From Ancylomarina sp048268005 (GTDB taxonomy: Bacteria > Bacteroidota > Bacteroidia > Bacteroidales > Marinifilaceae), in contig JBLWWJ010000002.1 in NCBI GenBank assembly GCA_048268005.1, positions 806,001-870,000 on the forward strand: 64,000 bases of DNA. Reading direction: 5' to 3'. The translations under genes and the position numbers were made by a program. This document shows, one piece after another, positions 34,501 through 42,428 of the stretch (the first letter of the stretch is position 1; the number at the start of each line of letters is the position of its first letter). The notes under the pieces were generated by a model. It was not told the DNA's origin and ran no database searches. It saw only the letters and a program-made list of their open reading frames with translations.

Positions 34501-37500
34501 ACTGAAGTATAGTCGGTTGATAATGGGTGTTTTAACTGACCACTGTTAGTTTCGAAGCTCATGCTATTACCCACAGGAGAAATGCTGACTTCTATGCTAT
34601 CAACCGCTGCAAATTTTACACTGGATATATCTAGTTCTATTTCAACTGTATTACTACAATCGTCACCTATATTCTGACCGATGAGGCTCACTTGCATTTG
34701 AGCAGGCTTAGGTTCAACGAATAAACCAATACTCGTAAAATTACAAGTGAAATCACTAAAAGTAGAAGGGTAGGAGGTACATTCGTAACCCGCATATACA
34801 GTAATATAGTCGGCTACACAGGCTCCGTAAGTTCCTACAATTGTTAGGTCAGTGATAGAGCTACCATTGATAAAACCTAACCTGTATATATCACCATCGA
34901 CCATTAAAGTATCCTGACTAGCATCGTCTATCACATGAAGAATCTGTAAGTCGCCTGAAGGATTTTTAATATGTATCCAGGCATTATCGGCATCAATGCT
35001 AGAAGCATTGGTCTGTACCTTTAGATTCCAACTTACTGTTTTTGAGATACCATCAATAATCGGGTTATCCGATGAAAGCTTCAATTCCGGTGGGTTAAAT
35101 TTAACCTGATCGGGACTACTTGCTTCAATAAAACCTGTTTCTCCACCATCTAAATAATCACTCTTGGCAAAATTAAATTCCCATTTTAAATCCTGATAGC
35201 TATTAATAGGTACATCGCAATTAGGTGAAAGATCCATAAATAAAGTTCCTGAAAAGCCATCGTCTGATAATTTTATTGAGCCACCACTGTTTTCGTAATA
35301 TTGTCCCAAATCGAAGGTGTATAGGTTGTTTACTACCGATAAAATAGGAATGTTATTCACCGTTTGAGTGGCTGACGAGTTGGTTTTTTTTGTACGGCGA
35401 GCTCTCATCCACACATTGCTGACGCTATAGTTTGCTGGCACCTGAACAGTTGCTGTTTTTAAGTATCCCCAATTTCGGTATTCCGATGGAAAAAGATTTC
35501 CCCCATTATAATTGGAACAACAATCGCCTATGCTTAAGTAAAAGTTTTGAGAGACCCGTTTGCTACACTTGGTCACATTAAAATAGTTGCGCGATGCATT
35601 TTTAAAATAATAGCCTATAAGCGTGTAATTGTCGTTGTAATAACCACACTGATATCTGTCGTTTCCTGTTGGATTCTCAATATTGCTAAGGTAGTAGGCA
35701 TTGGAAGACTTGTACTGTTGCACATCGCCACCAATATTGGTACTCACACGATAGTCAGCATAAACCCATACCGAATCGCCTTGGCTGTATTGAAAGCCAA
35801 TAAAATCAGTACAGTTTTCTGCCAAACTCGCAACACTAATGTCGTAGGTATAACTTTTATCTTCGTTTGTAACAGAAGTTGATAAACTAAGGTTCGAACA
35901 CTTAAGGTAAGTGGCAGAACTGGCATCGTATACCATAACAGAAGCTGAAACAGGTGTTAAATAAGTTCCTTTTTCAATGGACTGATTGGCATAGGCATAA
36001 TCCCAATTTGTGTTTGTAACAGAGCTGTTAACAAGCCCTGTAAAGCTCGCTCTGATGGTATCGCCATACATGGCTCTATTGGTTTTAATTCGATTGTAAT
36101 CTAATGAACCACTGGCATCTGCCAAGCCATCCTGATTATTATCTGGCGATCCGAAACTGATGCGCTCAAAAGTAAAATTGTCAAAGCTCATGCCTTCACA
36201 AACTTCACCCGATGGGCAATGCAAGTCAACCGAAACGCTTTCGTCACAAACGAAAGGAATTTCGAAATCGCAGGATTCATCGGTAACATAAAAGGTGTTT
36301 AGTACCACATTAATGGTTCCATCTTGGGCATTGGCCATATTGCAATCGCCCGTTAAATAAAGATTTAAAGCGGCTTTGGTTATATTAAAACCTGATGGTA
36401 GTGGTAACAAATACTCTGCAGTTAGCTGATTGGTAGCGGTATTGTAATCTATGGTTTCAGGATTCCATAGAATGTTATTATAAAATTCCAAACTTGAATA
36501 TTTTAGGCCAGCGGGTAAATCGAAAACCATACGGTATTTGGCTCCAGTTCCTACTGGTAAATCGTTATTATGAGACGATATCGTAAAATTAAACGGCTTG
36601 GTTTCTCCATCGTTTATATCTGTAGGACTCTCAGGGAAAATCGACATGTTTGTGTTGTTGGGTGACTGTCCTGTTCCCGATTTTGTGTAGGAATTGACTT
36701 GACAAACATCTGTATAGTCCAACTCATATTTCCATCCTTTTACGAAATCGTCGATGCAAACATTAATATTACAATGGTAGGTTTCAAAATTAATTTGAAT
36801 CTCTTGTCCGGCTTCCAAATTGGGTAAATTAAGAAGAACACGACCAATATGTGCAGAACCTAAGCATGCATAAGCACCGCTATTATCTGTAGCGTAAGTT
36901 GTGCTTGGTGCAATACTAATCGCATTAGCTTGATCTATAGAGTAGGTGATTGTTGTTTCATCTATTCGAGAAAATATATCTTGCTGATAGCCTGATCCTC
37001 TTGATTTATAGAGATCGAGAACGAGATTGTCTGCTCGACCCAAACCATTATTAACCAATGTGACACTATGAGAGGAAGCGGTATTCATCCCAAAACAAGC
37101 ATCCAGATCGCTACTTGTACTGACCGAAATACTAGGTGTTTTTAATGAGATACTGACGTGTGCATTTGAAACTGAACTTTCAATTTTGCTACTACATCCC
37201 CATAAATTAGTTATGGCTGAACTAATTGTGGTCGCCTCACAACCGGAAGCATTAATGGTTTCTGTAATCACAATACTTTCATTACTATCGAAGTAACTAT
37301 CTCCATTACCAATAGTATTGAAATCAGCACCACTTAGGTTAATGGTATCTTTGCTGGCATTTAAACTGCCTACATTTACCGACGAAAGTTCTATTCCCGG
37401 CAAGTGTATATCACTTAGAGAAAAATTGGCTACTCGTCCATTTCCTGCATTCACTATAGTAATTTCTCGTGTAAAGGATTCACCCGAAATTAATGTTTTG

Positions 37501-38024
37501 GTCGTTGGGCTTACATTTAAGATACTGAGAACAGGATAGTAGAGGTTGTAAGCGTTAGATTGTTTAAACTTACTACCGCCTGTATAGTTAAGTGTAAGTT
37601 TATTTCTAAAAACAGTTCCCGATTGTTGGTTGGTGATAGCACTCATGTCAGCGTTTACACTGACAGAAAAACGTAAAGTACTATCCTGAGTTAAATCATC
37701 AGAACTAAAAGTAACAGTGTTTAGGTTAGATATATCTTGTTCCTGAATATTGTAAATACTTAAGTCGATTAAACTACTTGGTTCATAGCTAATACCTGCA
37801 GGTAGTTCGAGTGTAAAGCTTAGGGATTCCAAACTCGAACCTGATTTATTAAGCACTTCAAAATCGACAATTTCTGATTGATCGCAAACATTAACACCAT
37901 CCGGATTAATAATAGATATCTGGATATTTTGTCCAAGAACATTTATTGGTAAGCCTACAGCAACTGAAAGTAGTAAATAACAAAAGATGCTTAGGTAATA
38001 GTTTGAATTTATGAGCTTTTTCAT
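31518..38024 (-). CDS. Giant T9SS-secreted protein with FG-GAP/VCBS repeats and UnbV/ASPIC domain
   Basis: 2168 residues from ATG 38024 (MKKLINSNYYLSIFCYLLLS, signal peptide ending near VLGQ). A longer frame starting at 38060 lacks a signal-like start. Residues 30 to about 1270 are beta-rich adhesin-like domains. Then come seven calcium-loop repeats at about 1275-1600 (for example SWGDYNNDGYDDLFIT and TWGDYDNDGYLDLFVAN). An ASPIC/UnbV domain follows (about 1618-1700, NSNRSALGTKVRVKANLYG), then an SdrD-like domain (ISGKAYIDDNLNCTFDDGEM), a DUF11/DUF7619-like module (DPNDKLVFPESSIGPNEELT) and a T9SS type A sorting tail (last 80 residues, IIYPQPVVNEM to KKILLTKEK). It is probably a surface adhesin or binding protein. 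Confidence 0.85.
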   Translation of the reverse strand: MKKLINSNYYLSIFCYLLLSVAVGLPINVLGQNIQISIINPDGVNVCDQSEIVDFEVLNKSGSSLESLSFTLELPAGISYEPSSLIDLSIYNIQEQDISNLNTVTFSSDDLTQDSTLRFSVSVNADMSAITNQQSGTVFRNKLTLNYTGGSKFKQSNAYNLYYPVLSILNVSPTTKTLISGESFTREITIVNAGNGRVANFSLSDIHLPGIELSSVNVGSLNASKDTINLSGADFNTIGNGDSYFDSNESIVITETINASGCEATTISSAITNLWGCSSKIESSVSNAHVSISLKTPSISVSTSSDLDACFGMNTASSHSVTLVNNGLGRADNLVLDLYKSRGSGYQQDIFSRIDETTITYSIDQANAISIAPSTTYATDNSGAYACLGSAHIGRVLLNLPNLEAGQEIQINFETYHCNINVCIDDFVKGWKYELDYTDVCQVNSYTKSGTGQSPNNTNMSIFPESPTDINDGETKPFNFTISSHNNDLPVGTGAKYRMVFDLPAGLKYSSLEFYNNILWNPETIDYNTATNQLTAEYLLPLPSGFNITKAALNLYLTGDCNMANAQDGTINVVLNTFYVTDESCDFEIPFVCDESVSVDLHCPSGEVCEGMSFDNFTFERISFGSPDNNQDGLADASGSLDYNRIKTNRAMYGDTIRASFTGLVNSSVTNTNWDYAYANQSIEKGTYLTPVSASVMVYDASSATYLKCSNLSLSTSVTNEDKSYTYDISVASLAENCTDFIGFQYSQGDSVWVYADYRVSTNIGGDVQQYKSSNAYYLSNIENPTGNDRYQCGYYNDNYTLIGYYFKNASRNYFNVTKCSKRVSQNFYLSIGDCCSNYNGGNLFPSEYRNWGYLKTATVQVPANYSVSNVWMRARRTKKTNSSATQTVNNIPILSVVNNLYTFDLGQYYENSGGSIKLSDDGFSGTLFMDLSPNCDVPINSYQDLKWEFNFAKSDYLDGGETGFIEASSPDQVKFNPPELKLSSDNPIIDGISKTVSWNLKVQTNASSIDADNAWIHIKNPSGDLQILHVIDDASQDTLMVDGDIYRLGFINGSSITDLTIVGTYGACVADYITVYAGYECTSYPSTFSDFTCNFTSIGLFVEPKPAQMQVSLIGQNIGDDCSNTVEIELDISSVKFAAVDSIEVSISPVGNSMSFETNSGQLKHPLSTDYTSVADPVSDNGTYSYKLVHLHADLANEGLPGVLQLDRNHVKLKFNMTLSPDFVPGHYVAVSVSGQAICGESIPTINLAFDPSIGFQLATNSGLTNELTDSWSSSWGDYNNDGYDDLFITTYDKTKPNILYTNNGDKTFTKVTSGSIVTDIANSVAATWGDYDNDGYLDLFVANNTGSKNFLYHNNGNETFSRIMSGPIVEDGTYCHSASWADYDNDGYLDLFVAEYFPTKTNHLFHNSGDGTFTRVENSPVVTDAGHSIGAAWGDYNNDGLVDLFVPNTNNEENWLYKNIGNGQFVKVNEDVISTSSNSVGCSWGDYNNDGYLDLFIANSGNSNNFLYTNNGDGSFTAVTSGNIVTDKGNSHGSTWVDIDNDGDLDLYVTNDQNQDNYLYRNEGNDSFAKVQNDLTKLGGESFGTSISDYDKDGDYDLFVANHSDEENFFFENTKGQCSQYLCLNLIGTNSNRSALGTKVRVKANLYGTDQWQMREVNAQSGGGAGGQNSLNVIFGLGDASQVDSLIIEWPSGYREVQTNLTTTESDCQVYTEANGSFISGKAYIDDNLNCTFDDGEMLLKNVAIVIAPNGKKTYTDANGNYSFYMNTGDYILSAEAPLYYSQHCPINNGTHNEVVSEIGSSHTNLDFAFKPETSVADLTACLSTTSLRINFTNDYTVSYKNIGTDVAYNDTLVMSFENGIDIVSSTLPWDFRDGQKLYWYFDAIAPQTTVSFTVKDSVTSNVVLGDYATNTIRISSESPDADYSNNGCDDVSLFVGAIDPNDKLVFPESSIGPNEELTYRIRFQNVGNFPADHVAIYDTISDNLDLQTLKNIQTSHNANFSILSNNVLFWEFKNINLVDSLHNEPESHGFVQFNILPKSNLPYGINIENSALIVFDYYQNTPTNNTVVRLEPNTSVSEDKNSLIIYPQPVVNEMTAQYKSLDKEEVLIQICNINGKIVRSEKHLVEEGWNRFDYNLGNLNRGMYLISVSGSKDNISKKILLTKEK

Positions 38025-38239
38025 AGTGCGTCTGTTTAATATCTTCGACACATAAAACACATAGATTAAGCCATTTTTATTTTATTGAGAAGGTTTTGTT
38101 GTTTTAATCATGTTTAAAAGGATGATTTGTGCATTGTTTAGAAAAGGATTCTTTATAAGTTTTATTCGAGAATCATGTATTGTTAAATCTTTAATTATTA
38201 CCTGAATAGTCCTATGTTAAAGGATTGTACTCTTTTGAA

Positions 38240-38247
38240 GGGGGGGG
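38240..38247. repeat. G8 homopolymer (C8 on the coding strand) upstream of the T9SS-protein gene
   Basis: Eight G in a row in AT-rich DNA, 216 bases before the start codon of the 31518-38024 gene. It is the longest G/C run noticed in the window's intergenic DNA. Confidence 0.8.
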
Positions 38248-38384
38248 ATGTTGAGAGAGGAATATTACATGAGTTTATAAGTGGGCTATATTAAATAGTT
38301 ACATAATATTTCGTAATGATTTTTAGGTTTATGAGGCAGTCTTATAGGCTTAAATTTATTTATTGAGTTTCATTTGAAGTGATT

Positions 38385-38401
38385 GGTTTCAAAATGAAAC
38401 C
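38385..38401. repeat. Palindrome GGTTTCA-AAA-TGAAACC
   Basis: Perfect 7-bp arms with a 3-base centre in non-coding DNA. Outer arms GTTTCATTT (38367-38375) and AAATGAAAC (38392-38400) also pair. Possible operator or RNA hairpin. Confidence 0.4.
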
Positions 38402-38466
38402 ACGCAGAAGACTGAAGTGTTGAGGAAAATATTTTTTACATCTATAAAATAGATATTTGTTGCTAT

Positions 38467-38500
38467 CAAAAAAAAAGATCATCGATTAATATCGATGATC
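38467..38500 (-). terminator. Terminator of pheT
   Basis: Perfect 10-bp stem GATCATCGAT / ATCGATGATC with a TAAT loop. The run of A at 38467-38476 is the T tract on the - strand. Confidence 0.92.
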
Positions 38501-38542
38501 CTTTCTTTAAATTATAATGATTGCTAGTAAAAGCAATAATTT

Positions 38543-40993
38543 TTATCTCAACTGAGCGTTCAATTGCTTTTCGTAGCTCTTGATTAACTTTTGCATGATT
38601 TTATCAATTTGCTTATCAGTTAAAGTTTTTTCAGTATCCTGAATAATGAAACTTACTGCATATGACTTTTTATCAGCACCCAATTTCTCACCTTCGTAAA
38701 TGTCGAATAGAGAAACAGACTTTAACAGCTTTTTCTCACAGTTAAAAGCAATGGTTTTAATCTCAGCAAAACTAACGCTTTTGTCAATCAATAAAGCTAA
38801 GTCACGCTTAACCGCAGGATATTTAGCGATTGGTACATAGTTTACTTTATTTCGAGTTGCCTCAGCCAATAAAGTCTCCCATTTGAAATCAGCATAATAA
38901 ACAGGTGTGTCAATGCCAAAATTCTTTAGCAATTTACCACTAACCATTCCCATTTCAACTAAAACCTTTTTCTTAACACCGTAAGTTAAGCCTTCAGTAA
39001 AGATATCACTCTCCGTTTCGTTAATTCTAAGTTTTTCGATATTGAAACCTAAACGCTTAAGAAGATTTTCTACGTAAGCTTTCATATGGAAGAAAGATGT
39101 TGGTTCTTCTTTTAAGTTCCAGTTTGTCGAGTTTTTAGCACCACACATAAATAGTGATAAGTGTTGATTCTCGAAGTAGTTGTTTACCGGATTCTCATTC
39201 TCTTCGTTTACGATATGATGGTAAGATTTACCAAACTCGTAAAATTTAAGATCTGCATTCTTACGGTTGATGTTGTAAGCGATAGCCTCTAAACCACCAA
39301 ACAATAAGCTTTGACGCATCGCGTTAAGGTCAGAACTCAACGGGTTCTTAATGCGTACAGTGTGATCTTCCTGAATACTCTCTAAGCCTTCGTAATAGCT
39401 AGCTTTAGAAAGTGAGTTATTCATGATTTCGTTGAAACCACCATAGCTAAGCATATCCGAAAGCATATTCTTAAGCTTGTGCTCATCTGGTTTTGGAGCA
39501 TAACTCAAAGAAGCATTGACTTTATTTGGAACTTCAACATTGTTGAAACCATAAATACGTAAAACTTCTTCAACGATATCAGCCTCACGTGTTACGTCAA
39601 CACGGTAAGGAGGAACCAATAGGCTCATCTGATCACCATCAATTTTATCCACTTTAATTTCTAAAGCTTCAAGAATGTTGATGATGGTTTCTTTGCCAAT
39701 TTTTTTACCAATCAATCCTTCAATTCTAGCAATATTGGCTTCAACCTTAAAGTCTGCAATTGGATTTGGGTAAATATCAATTAGGTCTGATGAAATCGTT
39801 CCACCAGCAATTTCTTTAATTAAAAGAGCTGCTCTTTTCAAAGCATAAATGGTGTTGTTAGGATCTGTACCACGCTCAAAACGGAAAGAAGCATCGGTAT
39901 TTAAACCTTGACGACGAGCTGTTTTACGTACAAATACTGAATCGAAATAAGCCGATTCAAGGAAAATGTTAGTTGTCGTTTCGCTAACACCTGATTCTAA
40001 ACCACCAAATACACCTGCAATACACATTGGTTCTTCAGCGTTGCAAATCATTAAGTCATTTTTGTGCAACTCACGCTCTACCTCATCAAGTGTTGTAAAC
40101 TTGCTTTCAGCAGGTAATGTTTTCACGATAACTTTTCCACCTTTCACATTGGCGTAATCGAAGGCATGAAGAGGTTGAGCTGTTTCAAATAACACATAAT
40201 TGGTAATATCCACAATGTTGTTGATTGGCTTAAGACCGATAGCCTTTAAACGGTTTTGTAACCACTCTGGTGATTCAGCTACTTTAACACCGCTGATACA
40301 TACGCCCGAGTAACGAGGACAAGCCTTTTCGTTCTCAACAATAACTTCAATAGCTGTGTTTGTATTTTCTACTTTAAAATCCTCAACCGATGGAATTTTA
40401 TAGTCGATATCTTTTTGTTGTTTTAGGTAAGCTGCCAGGTCGCGAGCGACACCAATATGACCAGCACCGTCAATACGGTTAGGTGTCAAATCAATTTCAA
40501 TGCAAGTATCATCCTCAATGTTGAAGTATTCTTTAGCAGGTGTTCCTACAACGGCATCTTCTGGCAATACCATAATACCATCGTGTCCCTGACCTAAACC
40601 AATTTCATCTTCAGCACAAATCATACCCATTGATGGTTCGCCTCTAAGCTTCGATTTCTTGATCTTAAAACTCTCGTCACCATCGTATAGAATAGTTCCA
40701 ACAGTTGCAACAACCACTTTTTGTCCGGCAGCAACATTTGATGCGCCACAAACGATTGGAAGTAACTCTCCAGAGTTAACATCAACAGTTGTGATACTCA
40801 AATGATCAGAACCAGGGTGTGGTACACAAGTTTTTACTTCTCCAATTACTAGACCTTCCAGGCCGCCTTTGATTGATTGGATATTTTCAATACCACCAAC
40901 TTCAAGACCAATTTGAGTTAAAATGTCATCCATTTCAGCAAGCGTCAAATCTACATCTATGTAGTCTTTCAGCCATTTGTACGATATCTTCAT
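38543..40993 (-). CDS. pheT: Phenylalanyl-tRNA synthetase beta subunit
   Basis: 816 residues, normal for bacterial PheT. It forms the alpha2-beta2 enzyme that charges tRNA-Phe. Domains in order: N-terminal B1 (MKISYKWLKDYIDVDLTLAE); EMAP/tRNA-binding OB fold at about 40-155 (VIGEVKTCVPHPGSDHLSIT); B3/B4 editing domain (LKPINNIVDITNYVLFETAQ); B5 (IGKKIGKETIINILEALEIK); the catalytic-like core; and the C-terminal FDX-ACB anticodon domain (FKWETLLAEATRNK and PAVKRDLALLID). pheS is not adjacent. It has an exact consensus promoter and a strong terminator, so it is monocistronic. Confidence 0.97.
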   Translation of the reverse strand: MKISYKWLKDYIDVDLTLAEMDDILTQIGLEVGGIENIQSIKGGLEGLVIGEVKTCVPHPGSDHLSITTVDVNSGELLPIVCGASNVAAGQKVVVATVGTILYDGDESFKIKKSKLRGEPSMGMICAEDEIGLGQGHDGIMVLPEDAVVGTPAKEYFNIEDDTCIEIDLTPNRIDGAGHIGVARDLAAYLKQQKDIDYKIPSVEDFKVENTNTAIEVIVENEKACPRYSGVCISGVKVAESPEWLQNRLKAIGLKPINNIVDITNYVLFETAQPLHAFDYANVKGGKVIVKTLPAESKFTTLDEVERELHKNDLMICNAEEPMCIAGVFGGLESGVSETTTNIFLESAYFDSVFVRKTARRQGLNTDASFRFERGTDPNNTIYALKRAALLIKEIAGGTISSDLIDIYPNPIADFKVEANIARIEGLIGKKIGKETIINILEALEIKVDKIDGDQMSLLVPPYRVDVTREADIVEEVLRIYGFNNVEVPNKVNASLSYAPKPDEHKLKNMLSDMLSYGGFNEIMNNSLSKASYYEGLESIQEDHTVRIKNPLSSDLNAMRQSLLFGGLEAIAYNINRKNADLKFYEFGKSYHHIVNEENENPVNNYFENQHLSLFMCGAKNSTNWNLKEEPTSFFHMKAYVENLLKRLGFNIEKLRINETESDIFTEGLTYGVKKKVLVEMGMVSGKLLKNFGIDTPVYYADFKWETLLAEATRNKVNYVPIAKYPAVKRDLALLIDKSVSFAEIKTIAFNCEKKLLKSVSLFDIYEGEKLGADKKSYAVSFIIQDTEKTLTDKQIDKIMQKLIKSYEKQLNAQLR

Positions 40994-41102
40994 TATATGA
41001 GGGTTTTATACTGATAATTTCATTGATTGGGAAAATAATGACCGGGCTAAATTGACATCAGAAAGACAAGATGGCCTTTGTAATCATCTATTTTCAAGCT
41101 TA

Positions 41103-41132
41103 CAAAAGTAGGAATTTTAAGGCAAACAACAA
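41103..41132 (-). promoter_or_regulatory. Promoter of pheT
   Basis: On the - strand TTG, a 19-bp spacer and TACTTTTG (41110-41103), an exact TAnnTTTG match. The leader is about 100 bases. Confidence 0.75.
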
Positions 41133-41155
41133 GCAGAATTTTTAATATGCATTTC

Positions 41156-41186
41156 TTCTATCTTCAAGCATAATTCGATATCTTTG
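41156..41186 (+). promoter_or_regulatory. Promoter of surE
   Basis: TATCTTTG at 41179-41186 with an imperfect -33 (TTC at 41156-41158, spacer 20). The leader would be only about 17 bases. Confidence 0.6.
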
Positions 41187-41209
41187 TCTGTCTTACAAAA
41201 TAGATTGAA

Positions 41210-41992
41210 ATGACTAACACAAATTACAAACCCCTGATACTGGTAACCAACGACGATGGTGTTAATGCTCGAGGCATTAAAGCTCTTTACGAGATGGTTA
41301 AAGGTTTTGGTGAAATATATATTATAGCTCCTAATCGAGCTAATTCAGGTAAGTCGAATTCCATTACGGTTGAAGTGCCTATACGTATACGTAAGATTAG
41401 GGATGAGGAAGATGTGAAAGTCTTCTCATGTAAGGGGACACCTGTTGATTGTGTAAAATTGGCTTTAAACAAAATTGTACCTCGTCAGCCAGACTTTGTT
41501 GTGTCTGGGATTAATCATGGTGCTAATACCTCGGTAAGTGTTTTGTATTCCGGAACGATGGGAGCAACTATTGAGGGCTGTTTGGCTGGAATTCCTTCTT
41601 TGGGTTTCTCATTGGATAGTTTTAAATCCAAGGCCGATTTCTCACAATGTGTGAAATACGGTCGTAAGATATTCGAGAATGTGGTTAAGAATGGGTTGCC
41701 TCGAAGCATTTGTTTAAATGTGAATTTTCCTGAAGGAGATATCAAAGGTGTTCGTGTTTGCCGTCAGGCTGATGGTATGTGGAAAGAGGAATTCGATCAT
41801 CGTCAAGATCCTTTTGGAGGTGATTATTATTGGTTAACCGGTCATTTTAAAAATGCCGAACCTCATGCCGATGATACGGACGAGAGTGCTATTAAAGATG
41901 GGTATGCTTCAGTTGTTCCTACTCAGATAGATATGACAGCACATCATGTATTAGAAAACCTAAAAACTTGGGATTATGAAGTCCTTGATTAA
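41210..41992 (+). CDS. surE: 5'/3'-nucleotidase SurE
   Basis: 260 residues. A metal-dependent nucleotidase acting on nucleoside 5'- and 3'-monophosphates in the cytoplasm. The metal site is at ILVTNDDGVNARGI (Asp15, Asp16), with further family blocks APNRANSGKSNSIT, CKGTPVDCVKLAL and VSGINHGANTSVSVLYSGTM. The stop codon lies inside a 57-bp tandem duplication, and the last 17 bases overlap the next frame. If read in this frame, the second repeat copy would encode a very similar ending (KTWGIEAPN). This shows the duplication copied the end of surE. Confidence 0.95.
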   Translation: MTNTNYKPLILVTNDDGVNARGIKALYEMVKGFGEIYIIAPNRANSGKSNSITVEVPIRIRKIRDEEDVKVFSCKGTPVDCVKLALNKIVPRQPDFVVSGINHGANTSVSVLYSGTMGATIEGCLAGIPSLGFSLDSFKSKADFSQCVKYGRKIFENVVKNGLPRSICLNVNFPEGDIKGVRVCRQADGMWKEEFDHRQDPFGGDYYWLTGHFKNAEPHADDTDESAIKDGYASVVPTQIDMTAHHVLENLKTWDYEVLD

Positions 41993-42074
41993 TAATTCCT
42001 ATGTAAGAGCCCTTTTAGAAAAACTTGGGGGATTGAAGCCCCTAATTAATAATTCCTACGTTGGAACTCTTTTA
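41957..42074 (+). repeat. 57-bp tandem duplication across the surE stop
   Basis: Two diverged copies with an offset of 57 bases: AAAAACTTGGG at 41962 and AAAAACTTGGGG at 42019. Shared blocks include TTAATAATTCCTA and CTTTTAG in each. Copy 1 holds the surE stop and the ATG of the next gene; copy 2 has TTG where copy 1 has that ATG. Confidence 0.75.
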
Positions 42075-42329
42075 GGAGTAATCGTTCCTATTCTGACAAT
42101 TTTTATTGCTTATTGGTTGAAATCTACTGGTGAAGTGTCTATTTCACAGTTTATTGGTGGTGTTCAGTATTTGCAGATCTATGTAAAGATGATTACTGTC
42201 TCCGTGTATTTTAGCAATGTGGTTTGCTTTTTCCTTTTTATTAAATTGGATTGGTTGAAAGCCGCTCGTGGTGTTCTTTTAGCTACGATGATTTATACAT
42301 TTATTATTCTTATAATGGTAGGATCGTAA
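41976..42329 (+). CDS. Small membrane protein of unknown function between surE and lpxB
   Basis: 117 residues from ATG 41976, which overlaps the end of surE. Residues 4-14 (LINNSYVRALL) and 23-33 (LINNSYVGTLL) are a direct repeat produced by the DNA duplication at the junction. Three hydrophobic segments follow (about 33-48, 65-85 and 92-114). Because TTG 42033 stands exactly where the ATG stands in the other copy, a 98-residue protein starting there is also possible. It lies within a surE-orf-lpxB run on the + strand. No family or function was recognised. Confidence 0.65.
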   Translation: MKSLINNSYVRALLEKLGGLKPLINNSYVGTLLGVIVPILTIFIAYWLKSTGEVSISQFIGGVQYLQIYVKMITVSVYFSNVVCFFLFIKLDWLKAARGVLLATMIYTFIILIMVGS

Positions 42330-42428
42330 TGATATCTTGATATGATAATGTGCTGATAAGTTGATATTGATAGATTTTAAGCTTGTTTCACTTTAACCTT
42401 ATTTCCTTTAATCTTGTTTCTATAAACT

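Larger units (their letters stand above)
38025..38542. other. Region between pheT and the T9SS-protein gene
   Basis: A 518-base gap. It holds the pheT terminator (38467-38500), a GGTTTCA-AAA-TGAAACC palindrome (38385-38401, inside a wider GTTTCATTT / AAATGAAAC pair from 38367) and a run of eight G (38240-38247). No exact TAnnTTTG box was found on the - strand. No small ORF was recognised. Confidence 0.5.
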
